DNA from: Actinomycetes bacterium
GTDB lineage: Bacteria; Actinomycetota; Thermoleophilia; BMS3ABIN01
DNA length: 33,908 bases
NCBI GenBank assembly: GCA_021803005.1
Contig: JAJZQT010000001.1
Span: 34,125-68,032 of the forward strand
Direction of reading: 5' to 3'
Below, in pieces: positions 8,641 through 15,380 of this stretch. Below the pieces are notes generated by a model. That model was not told the DNA's origin. It was given only the letters and a program-made list of their open reading frames with translations, and did not search any database. The translations under genes were made by a program, and so were the position numbers. Within the stretch, counting starts at the first letter, position 1. Every line of letters begins with the position of its first letter.

Positions 8641-9090
8641 TTACAGCGTCCCCTGGGCCGGTTGCAGCAACAGGTAAGCCACCCAGAACAGGAAGAAGGC
8701 CTCCCCCACCGTCAGCATCCCCGTCAACAACAGTAGAAACCGGGCCGGACCGGTGCGCGTGCTCCCCTGGGACAGCCGCCTTTTTTCCACGCGCCCGATC
8801 ACCAGGTAAAAAATATGGATGACGCCGAAAACAAAGCCGCCGTAAAAAAACTGCCACTCGGGACCGGCATAGCGTAGCAGCAGGTAATAGTAGAGGATCT
8901 CGATCAGCAGCAGCAGGTTGTTGACACGGTACCCGGCCTCGACCATGGTCTGGAACTCAGCCTCGGGCAGCTCTTCCTTGAGGCGCTGCCGCTCCATGCC
9001 GACATCCCTGAGCGCCCGGGGGATAAGCGCCAGCGTCAAGGCGCTGCCGCCGATCATTAACAGCGAGTAGATGAACATGAATATGCGCAT
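8641..9090 (-). CDS. Hypothetical four-helix membrane protein
   Basis: 149-residue protein with about four membrane segments (roughly 3-24, 57-74, 81-100 and 118-140) and charged loops; most of it is in the membrane. No family is recognised. The ATG has GGGAG about eight bases upstream. It lies downstream of the presenilin-like gene on the same strand, with the 18-bp tandem repeat between them, and converges with the small gene at 8629 with only an 11-base gap. No function can be given. Confidence 0.72.
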   Translation of the reverse strand: MRIFMFIYSLLMIGGSALTLALIPRALRDVGMERQRLKEELPEAEFQTMVEAGYRVNNLLLLIEILYYYLLLRYAGPEWQFFYGGFVFGVIHIFYLVIGRVEKRRLSQGSTRTGPARFLLLLTGMLTVGEAFFLFWVAYLLLQPAQGTL

Positions 9091-9120
9091 TCGCAGGCTC
9101 CCGGCAGCCGGTTATGACTC

Positions 9121-9192
9121 GATTATGACCCCCTGGACGGTTACGATCCCCTGGACGGTTACAATCTCCCGGACGGTTACGATCCCCGCCCG
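9121..9192. repeat. Four tandem copies of an 18-bp repeat
   Basis: Four consecutive 18-base units (9121, 9139, 9157, 9175), best represented by GGTTACGATCCCCTGGAC with a few substitutions per copy. The last copy overlaps the final codons and stop of the presenilin-like gene; the others fill the gap before the four-helix membrane gene. The minus-strand gene reading frame stops inside the array. There are no spacers, so this is not a CRISPR array. It is probably a minisatellite created by slippage. Confidence 0.85.
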
Positions 9193-9953
9193 CCGTCCCC
9201 GTGCCGCCCGCGGTTTTCGCCGGGCTCCTCCAGAAAACGCCGGTAAAGCAAGTCGCCGTTAACCAGCAGGAACGCGACAGAAAGAAGCGGCAGCGCCGGC
9301 ACGCCGATCCCGAGGGTGACCCCGGCAATCATCGTGGCCACGAATGAAGCCGCGAGCACCAGCGCCGCCGTCAGGCGTCTGAGGCGCCAGATCAGGGTAC
9401 AGCCGACAAACAGTGAAAAGAATACGATGTCGCTTACGCCCAGGCGCGAGACCGCGTTTGCACCGAAGACCGGCAGGCTGATCGTGAAATAGTCGATCCA
9501 GGGCCCGCCGCTCTCGACCATCTTCTTGGTTGGACCCAAGAAGACGCTCCAGAAATCGACGAAGATGATCAACGCCGAGATCAGCAGTACCTGGCTGATC
9601 GAAGTTAGCATGAGGGCCAGCCAGAGACCGGCGGTGGTGGCGAACACGATCTTGGCGACGGTCTCGACGTGGGTCCATCCCAGCGTGAAAGCGCCGGTGG
9701 CGATCAGCCCCGACGACAGGGTCAAAAGCAGCAGGCGATGCCGCAGATTGATGAGGAAGGCCAGGCTTGATGAAAGGCCGCAGGCGGCTATGAGCCCGAG
9801 TGCGAAAGAGACCATGAGCCGGGTGTCCGAGTCGGCGCCGAGCGTGCCGGTAGCCAGCAGCGCGGTCAGAGCCGCGCCCAGAGCGGCGATGATGCCGGCA
9901 AAGGTCAGAGCCGCGCGCAGCTCGGCGCCAAGGTTGATGCTGGGCGTCCGCAT
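9177..9953 (-). CDS. Predicted presenilin/signal-peptide-peptidase-like intramembrane aspartyl protease
   Basis: 258-residue protein with eight or nine membrane segments. Three motifs occur in the order seen in the A22 (presenilin/SPP) family: D133 in FVDFWSVFLGP, comparable to the YDxFWVF motif of SPP helix 6; D175 in RLGVSDIVFF, comparable to GLGDxVxP of helix 7 (GxGD here being GVSD); and P219-A220-L221 in GIGVPALPLL, the PAL motif of helix 9. If active it would cleave transmembrane peptides such as signal-peptide remnants. The GVSD variation leaves activity uncertain. The start is set by AAAGGAG five bases before the ATG at 9953; the open frame upstream is rejected. The polar C-terminal tail (about 242-258) runs into the 18-bp repeat array. 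Confidence 0.62.
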   Translation of the reverse strand: MRTPSINLGAELRAALTFAGIIAALGAALTALLATGTLGADSDTRLMVSFALGLIAACGLSSSLAFLINLRHRLLLLTLSSGLIATGAFTLGWTHVETVAKIVFATTAGLWLALMLTSISQVLLISALIIFVDFWSVFLGPTKKMVESGGPWIDYFTISLPVFGANAVSRLGVSDIVFFSLFVGCTLIWRLRRLTAALVLAASFVATMIAGVTLGIGVPALPLLSVAFLLVNGDLLYRRFLEEPGENRGRHGDGGRGS

Positions 9954-10011
9954 TGGAACTCCTTTCGGATCCCGGCCCGGGTGGAGCCTGGCAACACGGC
10001 TTTGTTCCACC

Positions 10012-10614
10012 CTAGTACGGCGGTAATGACTCGTACCAGTCACCAAGGATCTTGAAGGCTTTCCAGAAACGGGTTTTTCGTCGTTGATCATTGAGGGAAG
10101 TGTCGATCTCGGGGGTTATGAGCGCTTCCGAAGTCGGTGTGAACGGCTGGATTTCCCCCGGGCGGTACTGCAGTTCCCTGGCCAGCGGGAATTCCATGCG
10201 GTTGACAGCCTCGAGGGTCTGTTCGCCCATGACGACCACCAGTTTCGGCTGAATGACCATCAGCTCCCGCACCAGATACCGTGGGCAATTCTCCCGGGCC
10301 TCCTCTTCGGTCGCGGTAGCGCACTTTATGATGTTGGTGCCATACAGCAGCAGCGAATCAATGCCGAGCTTCTGGCAGCCCTTCATGACCGCTTCGCCGG
10401 AGCGGCCGTAAAAAGCGACGCCCTCGGATGCTTCGCTGGGCAGGGTCCTGTATTTGATCAGGAAGATGTCCGCGAGGGGATGGCCCGAACCGATGACCGG
10501 CACCGCCCGGCCGTGGACACACTTCTCACAGTGGGTCAGCTCGCGGCAGAGCTCGTTGATGTCGGCGATAGCGCGGGTAAGATGCTTGTCGTAGATATCG
10601 TCGGGATTAGGCAA
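10012..10614 (-). CDS. Uracil-DNA glycosylase superfamily protein, family-4-like, degenerate catalytic motifs
   Basis: 200 residues. Cysteines C29, C32, C98 and C110 sit where family-4 uracil-DNA glycosylases bind a 4Fe-4S cluster, and the order of conserved blocks (FYGRSGE, YGTNIIKC, VVVMGEQTLEAV) matches that superfamily. The catalytic motifs are not typical: the usual GEAPG motif reads IKYRTLP (53-59) and the HPxA motif reads TPTSEA (160-165). It may have altered specificity, another role, or no glycosylase activity. Translation starts at TTG, supported by AAGGA five bases upstream. It lies between rlmD and the presenilin-like gene on the same strand. Confidence 0.75.
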   Translation of the reverse strand: MPNPDDIYDKHLTRAIADINELCRELTHCEKCVHGRAVPVIGSGHPLADIFLIKYRTLPSEASEGVAFYGRSGEAVMKGCQKLGIDSLLLYGTNIIKCATATEEEARENCPRYLVRELMVIQPKLVVVMGEQTLEAVNRMEFPLARELQYRPGEIQPFTPTSEALITPEIDTSLNDQRRKTRFWKAFKILGDWYESLPPY

Positions 10615-10712
10615 TGACTTCCTTCTTGTGAAAAAACGGCGTATTTCCTGCCCGCAAGCTATTAGTTATTAGCCGCTCGCCGGACAAATCCTTTAAGCGC
10701 CGGAAAGAGGCC

Positions 10713-12071
10713 TCAGCCGCGTTCGAAGAGAGAAACCGTCTCGATATGGGGGGTGTGCGGGAACATATCAACCGCGCCGACGCGCACCAGGCGGTAGCCG
10801 CTTGCGGCCAGCTGCGAGGCGTTTGACGCCATGGTGGAGGCGTTGCATGATACATATATCAGGCGTGGCGCTCCGAGGTCGATGATACGCTGTACCTCTT
10901 TCTTGCTGGCGCCAGCCCTGGGTGGGTCCAGCATGATTGCGTCGGGCCTGCGTTCGAGTTCGATGTCTTTGAGCATGGTCCTGACCTTGCCGGAAACGAA
11001 CGTGTAATTGGTGATGCCGTTGGCTTTGGCATTCTCGCGCGCCAGCCGCACGGCGTCCTCAACTATCTCCACGCCGAAGACCTCCGAACAGGACCTTGCC
11101 ATGAGCAGTGCGATAGAGCCGATGCCGCAGTAGAGGTCGAAAACAAACTCGTTTTCCTTAAGATTGGCGTAACTAAGCGCCCGCGCGTAAAGCTGCTCGG
11201 CCATGGCTGTGTTGGTCTGCATGAAGGAGGGCGGCGCGACCTTGAGTCTAAGGCCGCGGATCTCTTCGAAAATGTGGTCTCGACCGGCGAGCACCGTAAA
11301 CGGAAACCCGGTGGCTATTGAGGCGCGGGTGGTGTTGACGCTCCAGATCAGGGAGGCGATCCGCGGAAAGTCCGCGGTCAGACGTGCCGCAAAATTCCCG
11401 GCATCGGGGAACGCTCCGGGGCCGGTGACGATGTTTACCATTACCTCGCCGGTATTCATGCCCTCGCGCAGGACCAGATGTCGCCAGAACCCGGTTTCGC
11501 TTTGCTGCTCCCAGGCGGCCAGCCCGGTGTCGCGGGCAAAGTTGCGCACGGCGTTGCGGATGGCGTTGGTTGTCTCGGAGTGCAACAGGCAATCCTGGAT
11601 ATTCACTACGCGGCGCCATTCACCGGGCAGATGGAAGCCCAGGTCGAGGTTTTCTCCGGATGAAAAGGAGAATTCCACCTTGTTTCGATAACGCCAGAGA
11701 GGTTCCGCCGCTAATGGCTCGTCGACCTCAAAACCGTGAATCCCGCCGATGTGCTCGAGGCATTCCGTGACCTGGCTTTGCTTGTACCTGAGCTGGGCGT
11801 CGTAAGCAAGCGTCTGCCAGGAGCAGCCGCCACAGACGCCGAAATGGCGGCACCTCGGTTTCACGCGCTCCGGCGAGGAGTTCAGCAGCTTCCTGACCCG
11901 GGCTTCGGCATAGGAGCGCCGGGCGTGCGTCACGACCGCCCGCACCCTGTCTCCCGGTACGGCGCCCTCGACAAAGATGACAAAGCCATCCTGGCGCGCT
12001 ACCCCTCGACCACCGAAGGCAAGGCTGGCAATTGAAAGGTCGAGCTCCTCTGATTTAAGGGGTTTTTTCAT
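10713..12071 (-). CDS. rlmD: 23S rRNA (uracil-5-)-methyltransferase, RlmD/RumA family
   Basis: 452 residues. An N-terminal TRAM RNA-binding domain (about 1-65) is followed by iron-sulfur Cys residues (C74, C80, C83 in CRHFGVCGGCSW, and a later Cys) and a C-terminal SAM methyltransferase domain with FDLYCGIGSIAL (SAM binding), DPPRAG, and the catalytic YVSCNAST Cys. It makes 5-methyluridine in rRNA, or in tRNA for the closely related TrmA-type enzymes; the exact target cannot be read from sequence. There is no good ribosome-binding site near the ATG, so the start is less certain than the identity. A 98-base gap separates it from the glycosylase-like gene downstream. Confidence 0.9.
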   Translation of the reverse strand: MKKPLKSEELDLSIASLAFGGRGVARQDGFVIFVEGAVPGDRVRAVVTHARRSYAEARVRKLLNSSPERVKPRCRHFGVCGGCSWQTLAYDAQLRYKQSQVTECLEHIGGIHGFEVDEPLAAEPLWRYRNKVEFSFSSGENLDLGFHLPGEWRRVVNIQDCLLHSETTNAIRNAVRNFARDTGLAAWEQQSETGFWRHLVLREGMNTGEVMVNIVTGPGAFPDAGNFAARLTADFPRIASLIWSVNTTRASIATGFPFTVLAGRDHIFEEIRGLRLKVAPPSFMQTNTAMAEQLYARALSYANLKENEFVFDLYCGIGSIALLMARSCSEVFGVEIVEDAVRLARENAKANGITNYTFVSGKVRTMLKDIELERRPDAIMLDPPRAGASKKEVQRIIDLGAPRLIYVSCNASTMASNASQLAASGYRLVRVGAVDMFPHTPHIETVSLFERG

Positions 12072-12234
12072 GGCAACAGATCATCGGTCCTTTTTGAGAG
12101 GTTCACGGTTACTGCGAGCTCAGCATAGCAGGAGAAAAACCGCAGGGAAAAGAGGCAGTGCCGGTCTTGGGAAGTGAATGGCCGGCGAGCGGCCGGAAAA
12201 CAGTGCCGGTCAGGAATACCCCGACAGCTCCGGG

Positions 12235-12825
12235 TCAGTTGTGCATACCGCCGGAACCACCGCTCGTGGCGTTGGAATTTTCCAGGATTTTGGGGTGGAT
12301 ATAATACTCGGTTACCATGGAGGACATGGTCATCGGGCCGAACATGCTCCAGTCGACATCCTGCGCGGTTACCCGGTTTACAAAAACCTTTGACGCTATT
12401 TCGTCGCTCTTCGCGCCCTGCGTGACACCGTACATGGTCATCGATACGCTGGACACTTCGGGATACTCGAAGAGGGTCGGCATGACCTTCCGGGATAATG
12501 ATGACATGGTCGCCTCGACAGAACCATCTTCACAGGTGGCCGGACGGTCCACTGCAATGCTGATATCCAGGCTGTTTGTATCGCCAGAGAGTATTGCGGA
12601 TCGCACCTGGGCTGTTTCGCCGAGGCGGCGAGCAGCAACTTCCCGCAGACTGTCCTGGGTGAGCGGGGGGGTCACGAAATTATTGTGAACCGTCATGCCG
12701 CCGCCGGTTGAGGCCTTGTCGAATCCACATCCGCAGACCATCAGCGCCAGAGCCAGCACGGCCATGATTCCAACAATCGTTACAATCGCGTGATCGATTA
12801 CATATTTACTGTTTTTGGCGTTCAT
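12235..12825 (-). CDS. Hypothetical lipoprotein
   Basis: 196 residues. A hydrophobic segment (12-32) ends in a lipobox-like V30-C31-G32-C33, predicting lipid attachment at C33. The mature part has no recognised domain: an N-terminal low-complexity stretch, then a roughly 140-residue region with alternating hydrophobic residues and a short Gly/Ser-rich, Met-containing tail ending GGSGGMHN. It is probably on the outer face of the membrane. It has weak translation signals. The direct repeats at 12900-12935 lie about 75 bases upstream. rlmD follows after 163 bases, which may or may not be the same transcript. Confidence 0.65.
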   Translation of the reverse strand: MNAKNSKYVIDHAIVTIVGIMAVLALALMVCGCGFDKASTGGGMTVHNNFVTPPLTQDSLREVAARRLGETAQVRSAILSGDTNSLDISIAVDRPATCEDGSVEATMSSLSRKVMPTLFEYPEVSSVSMTMYGVTQGAKSDEIASKVFVNRVTAQDVDWSMFGPMTMSSMVTEYYIHPKILENSNATSGGSGGMHN

Positions 12826-13210
12826 CCCATCAACTGTCTTTGTGGCCTGTTTTTAATTTCCCGAGGTTTCTTCTAACCAGTTGCCATCAATATAGCCTAG
12901 CGAATTCCGTGCCAACAATCGCGAATTCCGCGCCACCCCGGAATTGATCGCCGAGAGCCCCCGACTTAGCCGTTCCTGCCCAACGCTCATGGCTGTGGAA
13001 GCGAGCAATTTAATCCGGCTTCCGTGGCATATCGCACAGAAGTTGTAGCGTATGCGTCAATTTTAATGTCGTTTACAGGAAATCCTGAGGGCAATCTTCT
13101 CAGTTCCGCGAACGAAGTCCGCCCGCCGTCCCTTTTGCTCCACTCAAAAAAATGACAAATTTGGTAGGAATTATCTTCAGGACGACTATTTTTTCTAATT
13201 TTCATTCAGG
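12826..13210. other. Intergenic region between the lipoprotein gene and the sigma-54 promoter
   Basis: No credible reading frame with a ribosome-binding site was found on either strand. It holds the 15-bp direct repeats (12900-12935) and an AT-rich stretch (about 13145-13210) directly before the -24/-12 promoter. This is the kind of space where enhancer-binding proteins of sigma-54 promoters bind and DNA bends, and it presumably also contains the divergent promoter of the lipoprotein gene, which I cannot place. Confidence 0.5.
12900..12935. repeat. Two 15-bp direct repeats, 21-bp period
   Basis: GCGAATTCCGTGCCA (12900-12914) and GCGAATTCCGCGCCA (12921-12935) differ by one base and start exactly 21 bases apart, about two helical turns, so a protein could bind both on one face. 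They lie about 75 bases upstream of the lipoprotein start and about 275 bases upstream of the sigma-54 promoter. An operator or enhancer site is plausible for either. Confidence 0.6.
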
Positions 13211-13227
13211 TTGGCACGGTATTTGCT
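13211..13227 (+). promoter_or_regulatory. Sigma-54 (-24/-12) promoter
   Basis: TTGGCACGGTATTTGCT matches the consensus TGGCACG-N4-TTGCW at every key position. The invariant GG (13213-13214) and GC (13225-13226) are exactly ten bases apart. The predicted start is near 13237. It points to the cytochrome gene at 13628, leaving a leader of about 390 bases. Sigma-54 is generally absent from actinobacteria, so either the lineage is unusual, the unit was acquired, or the match is chance. Confidence 0.65.
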
Positions 13228-13237
13228 ACGTAAGGAA

Positions 13238-13627
13238 AAGAGAAAGCGGTATTTGCGCCCTCAAATCGGTCCGGGTCAAAGCTGCCTTTTTGTTCATCCT
13301 TCGGCTCCGGCTGGTCACCGGAGCCAGAAAATTACCGGTGATAATAACCGGTTAGCCCACCCCAGATGATGGCGGCCCAAGTATCGCAGACAAGGGTTCG
13401 GGCTCTCTCAAACCTTGGTGGGGATAGGGGTAAATAGTGGGGATCAACATTGAACTCTGGAGGTTGCTTTGCTTCCAGAGCTGATCCGTTTTCTCTTCCT
13501 TTTTCCACCTTTCGCCGGAGAAGCCGCAAACTGAACTAGGTTTTGTTAGGAGGTGGTACGCCAAGAGGTGAAGACTTAACACGCGTTTAACCCTATTAAT
13601 GTGTGAACGAGTGATGAAGGAGTGAAA
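13238..13627 (+). promoter_or_regulatory. Long leader of the cytochrome operon with stem-loops
   Basis: About 390 bases without a plausible gene separate the sigma-54 promoter from the cytochrome start. Visible structure includes a perfect 8-bp stem GGCTCCGG/CCGGAGCC with a 7-base loop (13303-13325), a 10-base palindrome TAACCGGTTA (13345-13354) preceded by another ACCGGT copy, and purine-rich tracts. No known riboswitch consensus (cyclic di-GMP, cobalamin, molybdenum cofactor) was recognised. It may be an unrecognised regulatory RNA, or there may be a second promoter closer to the gene. Confidence 0.4.
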
Positions 13628-14554
13628 ATGAAGGACGACCAGATTAATAGCGATTTAGAGGAATGCTCATCGTGTTCCGAGGCTCGCGGCAGCGTGATAT
13701 CGAGGCGTAAGTTCTTAGGCAGGGGCGCACTCGCTGTCGGCGCTGCCGGGGCTACCGTTGCCGCCACCGGGGGATTGGGGTTGCTCACCAACTCCTTCGC
13801 GGGGGCCACTACTCCACCCCCAACCTGCGCGACTGTTCCCGGCACCGTCAAACATCCCCGAGGCACGTGGGGTTATCCCACGGGTGGTCTGGACCCGGCT
13901 GTTTGCGCCGAGCGGGCGTACCACAAGTTCTTCACGCTGTTCTGCTGTGGAGCGGTAATGGATGGCATAATCGGCACGCTGCAGGAAACGCTGGGGTCTC
14001 CCTACACCAACATTGATACCAATATGTTCAAGTTCGGCGGAGCCGGCATCAACGGCTGGGGTACGGTCTGCGGCACGGCTCTGGGCGCCGCGCTGACTAC
14101 CAATATCATCGCCGGCGTTGACGGCACGGTGGACAATGGTAGCGCCATGTCCAATGATCTGATGGCATATTACGCTGCCACGGCGATGCCGGTTTATGTA
14201 CCGGTTTCATCGGAGTACACGACGCGTGGCGGTACCTGCCCCGCTTTTCAGCCTGGTGGGACATTCCCCACGTCGACAGCCGTTTCACCGCTGTGTCACG
14301 TATCGACAAACAAATGGATGAAGGCGGCAAACTCGGCGCCTGTCCACCCGAGCTATACGATCGTCAGCGGCAGCATCGAGAGGAAAGAAAGATGCGCCCG
14401 GTTGTCGGGAACCATGGCTTACAAAACTGTCGAATTGCTCAACGCCTGGAAGGCCGGCACCTATACCTCTGGTGCCTGGGGTGGTCCTGGCGTAGGCAAC
14501 CCCGGCGGATCGCCCGCCCAGAACAACTGCTCTGACTGTCATACACCAGTCTGA
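13628..14554 (+). CDS. Tat-exported split-Soret-like cytochrome c (C_GCAxxG_C_C family)
   Basis: 308 residues. A twin-arginine signal, S-R-R-K-F-L-G (25-31), is followed by a hydrophobic stretch to about 59. The mature part has the Cys pattern of the C_GCAxxG_C_C putative redox family (C93; C106-C107-G; C148 in GWGTVCGTALGA), and a single heme-c site CSDCH (301-305) lies four residues from the end. This combination matches split-Soret cytochromes, known from sulfate reducers. Fully folded export fits the tatA/tatC genes nearby. A GTG at 13622 is possible, but the ATG at 13628 is five bases from AAGGAG and is preferred. The N-terminus before the signal contains an extra CxxC. Substrate and electron partner are unknown. 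Confidence 0.78.
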   Translation: MKDDQINSDLEECSSCSEARGSVISRRKFLGRGALAVGAAGATVAATGGLGLLTNSFAGATTPPPTCATVPGTVKHPRGTWGYPTGGLDPAVCAERAYHKFFTLFCCGAVMDGIIGTLQETLGSPYTNIDTNMFKFGGAGINGWGTVCGTALGAALTTNIIAGVDGTVDNGSAMSNDLMAYYAATAMPVYVPVSSEYTTRGGTCPAFQPGGTFPTSTAVSPLCHVSTNKWMKAANSAPVHPSYTIVSGSIERKERCARLSGTMAYKTVELLNAWKAGTYTSGAWGGPGVGNPGGSPAQNNCSDCHTPV

Positions 14555-14599
14555 CCATATACCCAGAATAACTTCGCAAACAACCAGGAGGAGAAGGAA

Positions 14600-15061
14600 A
14601 TGAAGTTAATAAAGAGACTGGGTCTGGTGGTGGTCACTGTGGGCCTGATGACCCTGGTGCTGATACAGGGGATAGGCGCCATGGGCAACGCGGCAGTTGG
14701 TGAGTATTCATGTTACTGCACGCAGCCTGTCCTGAGACTGACCCAGGAAAACGTATATTGGGGCAGCTATGCTGATTATACAAACAGAACCCTGTCGATC
14801 GATTACGATGTAAGCAACGACTCCGCCAATTATGCGAACGCTCACAATCTGCAGATACTTGGCACCAGCAACACCGCCGGAGTTTCCTCCATCGACCACG
14901 GACGGAACATCAATATGGTCTCAGCCGGCGAATGCGAGCTGGTTACGGTTAAATACAATGTGCCTCCAGGAGTTGGCTCTTTCAACACCAGGGTATACGC
15001 GACGACCAGGGATCAATGTGGAAATTCCTACGACTACCCGGGTCCGATGCCTTTGTTGTAA
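14600..15061 (+). CDS. Secreted beta-rich hypothetical protein
   Basis: 153 residues with a Sec-type signal peptide (basic KLIKR, hydrophobic 8-27, likely cleavage near 28-34) and no lipobox. The mature domain has alternating hydrophobic strands and a segment ending YNVPPGVGSFNTRVYATT that resembles Ig-like or CARDB-like sandwich domains, but no family is recognised. Four Cys (C38, C40, C112, C140) could form disulfides outside the cell. An AGGAGGAGAAGG site precedes the ATG. It lies 45 bases after the cytochrome gene and 52 bases before the small peptide gene, all on the same strand, so it probably belongs to the same transcript. Confidence 0.7.
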   Translation: MKLIKRLGLVVVTVGLMTLVLIQGIGAMGNAAVGEYSCYCTQPVLRLTQENVYWGSYADYTNRTLSIDYDVSNDSANYANAHNLQILGTSNTAGVSSIDHGRNINMVSAGECELVTVKYNVPPGVGSFNTRVYATTRDQCGNSYDYPGPMPLL

Positions 15062-15113
15062 GGCCGGTATCGCTCGATGGAAAGCCTGCAATGGATCGCG
15101 AGAGGAGGATGCC

Positions 15114-15254
15114 ATGTTCGACAAACAGAACCACTGCCGGGAGCCATATGTGAAGCCCGAGTTGTCAGTGCATGACAATCTAAGGGAGATCACCTTTGAG
15201 TGCCCCCAGTGGCAGTGCAGCGTGACAGTTCCGCCTCCGCCGACGGGAGGTTAA
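15114..15254 (+). CDS. 46-residue RiPP-precursor-like peptide
   Basis: A small gene with a strong AGGAGG ribosome-binding site five bases before its ATG. The peptide has a leader-like segment, PYVKPELSVHDNLREIT (11-27), which resembles the YxxPxL...(G)...T leaders bound by PqqD-like recognition elements in lasso peptides and related RiPPs. The remainder (28-46) contains C30-P-Q-W-Q-C35 and ends in a proline run followed by T-G-G. Two Cys spaced four apart around a Trp could form a disulfide or be modified. No maturation enzymes (cyclase, protease, radical SAM) are in the window, so it may be matured by distant genes or may not be a RiPP at all. It is third in the cytochrome unit. Confidence 0.6.
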   Translation: MFDKQNHCREPYVKPELSVHDNLREITFECPQWQCSVTVPPPPTGG

Positions 15255-15276
15255 ACCGCCGGAGAAAGATGAAATA

Positions 15277-15310
15277 CAGGGGGTGGCTGCCTGCGCGGGG
15301 CCGCTCCCTG
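15277..15310 (+). other. Stem-loop after the small peptide gene
   Basis: An 11-bp stem CAGGGGGTGGC/GCCGCTCCCTG (two G-U pairs) with a 12-base loop begins 22 bases after the peptide stop codon. No T-run follows, so it is not a classical intrinsic terminator. It may act in 3'-end processing or RNA stability, marking the end of the three-gene unit before the tatA promoter. Confidence 0.45.
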
Positions 15311-15380
15311 AAGAAAGTACAATGTAGATAAGCATTGCCGGAGGGTTGCCAAGCGCATTTTTCTCCTGCAATTCGTCAAA

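Noticed and set aside
9121-9192. CRISPR array
   Set aside because: The units are directly adjacent with no spacers, are only 18 bases long, and partly lie inside a coding end.
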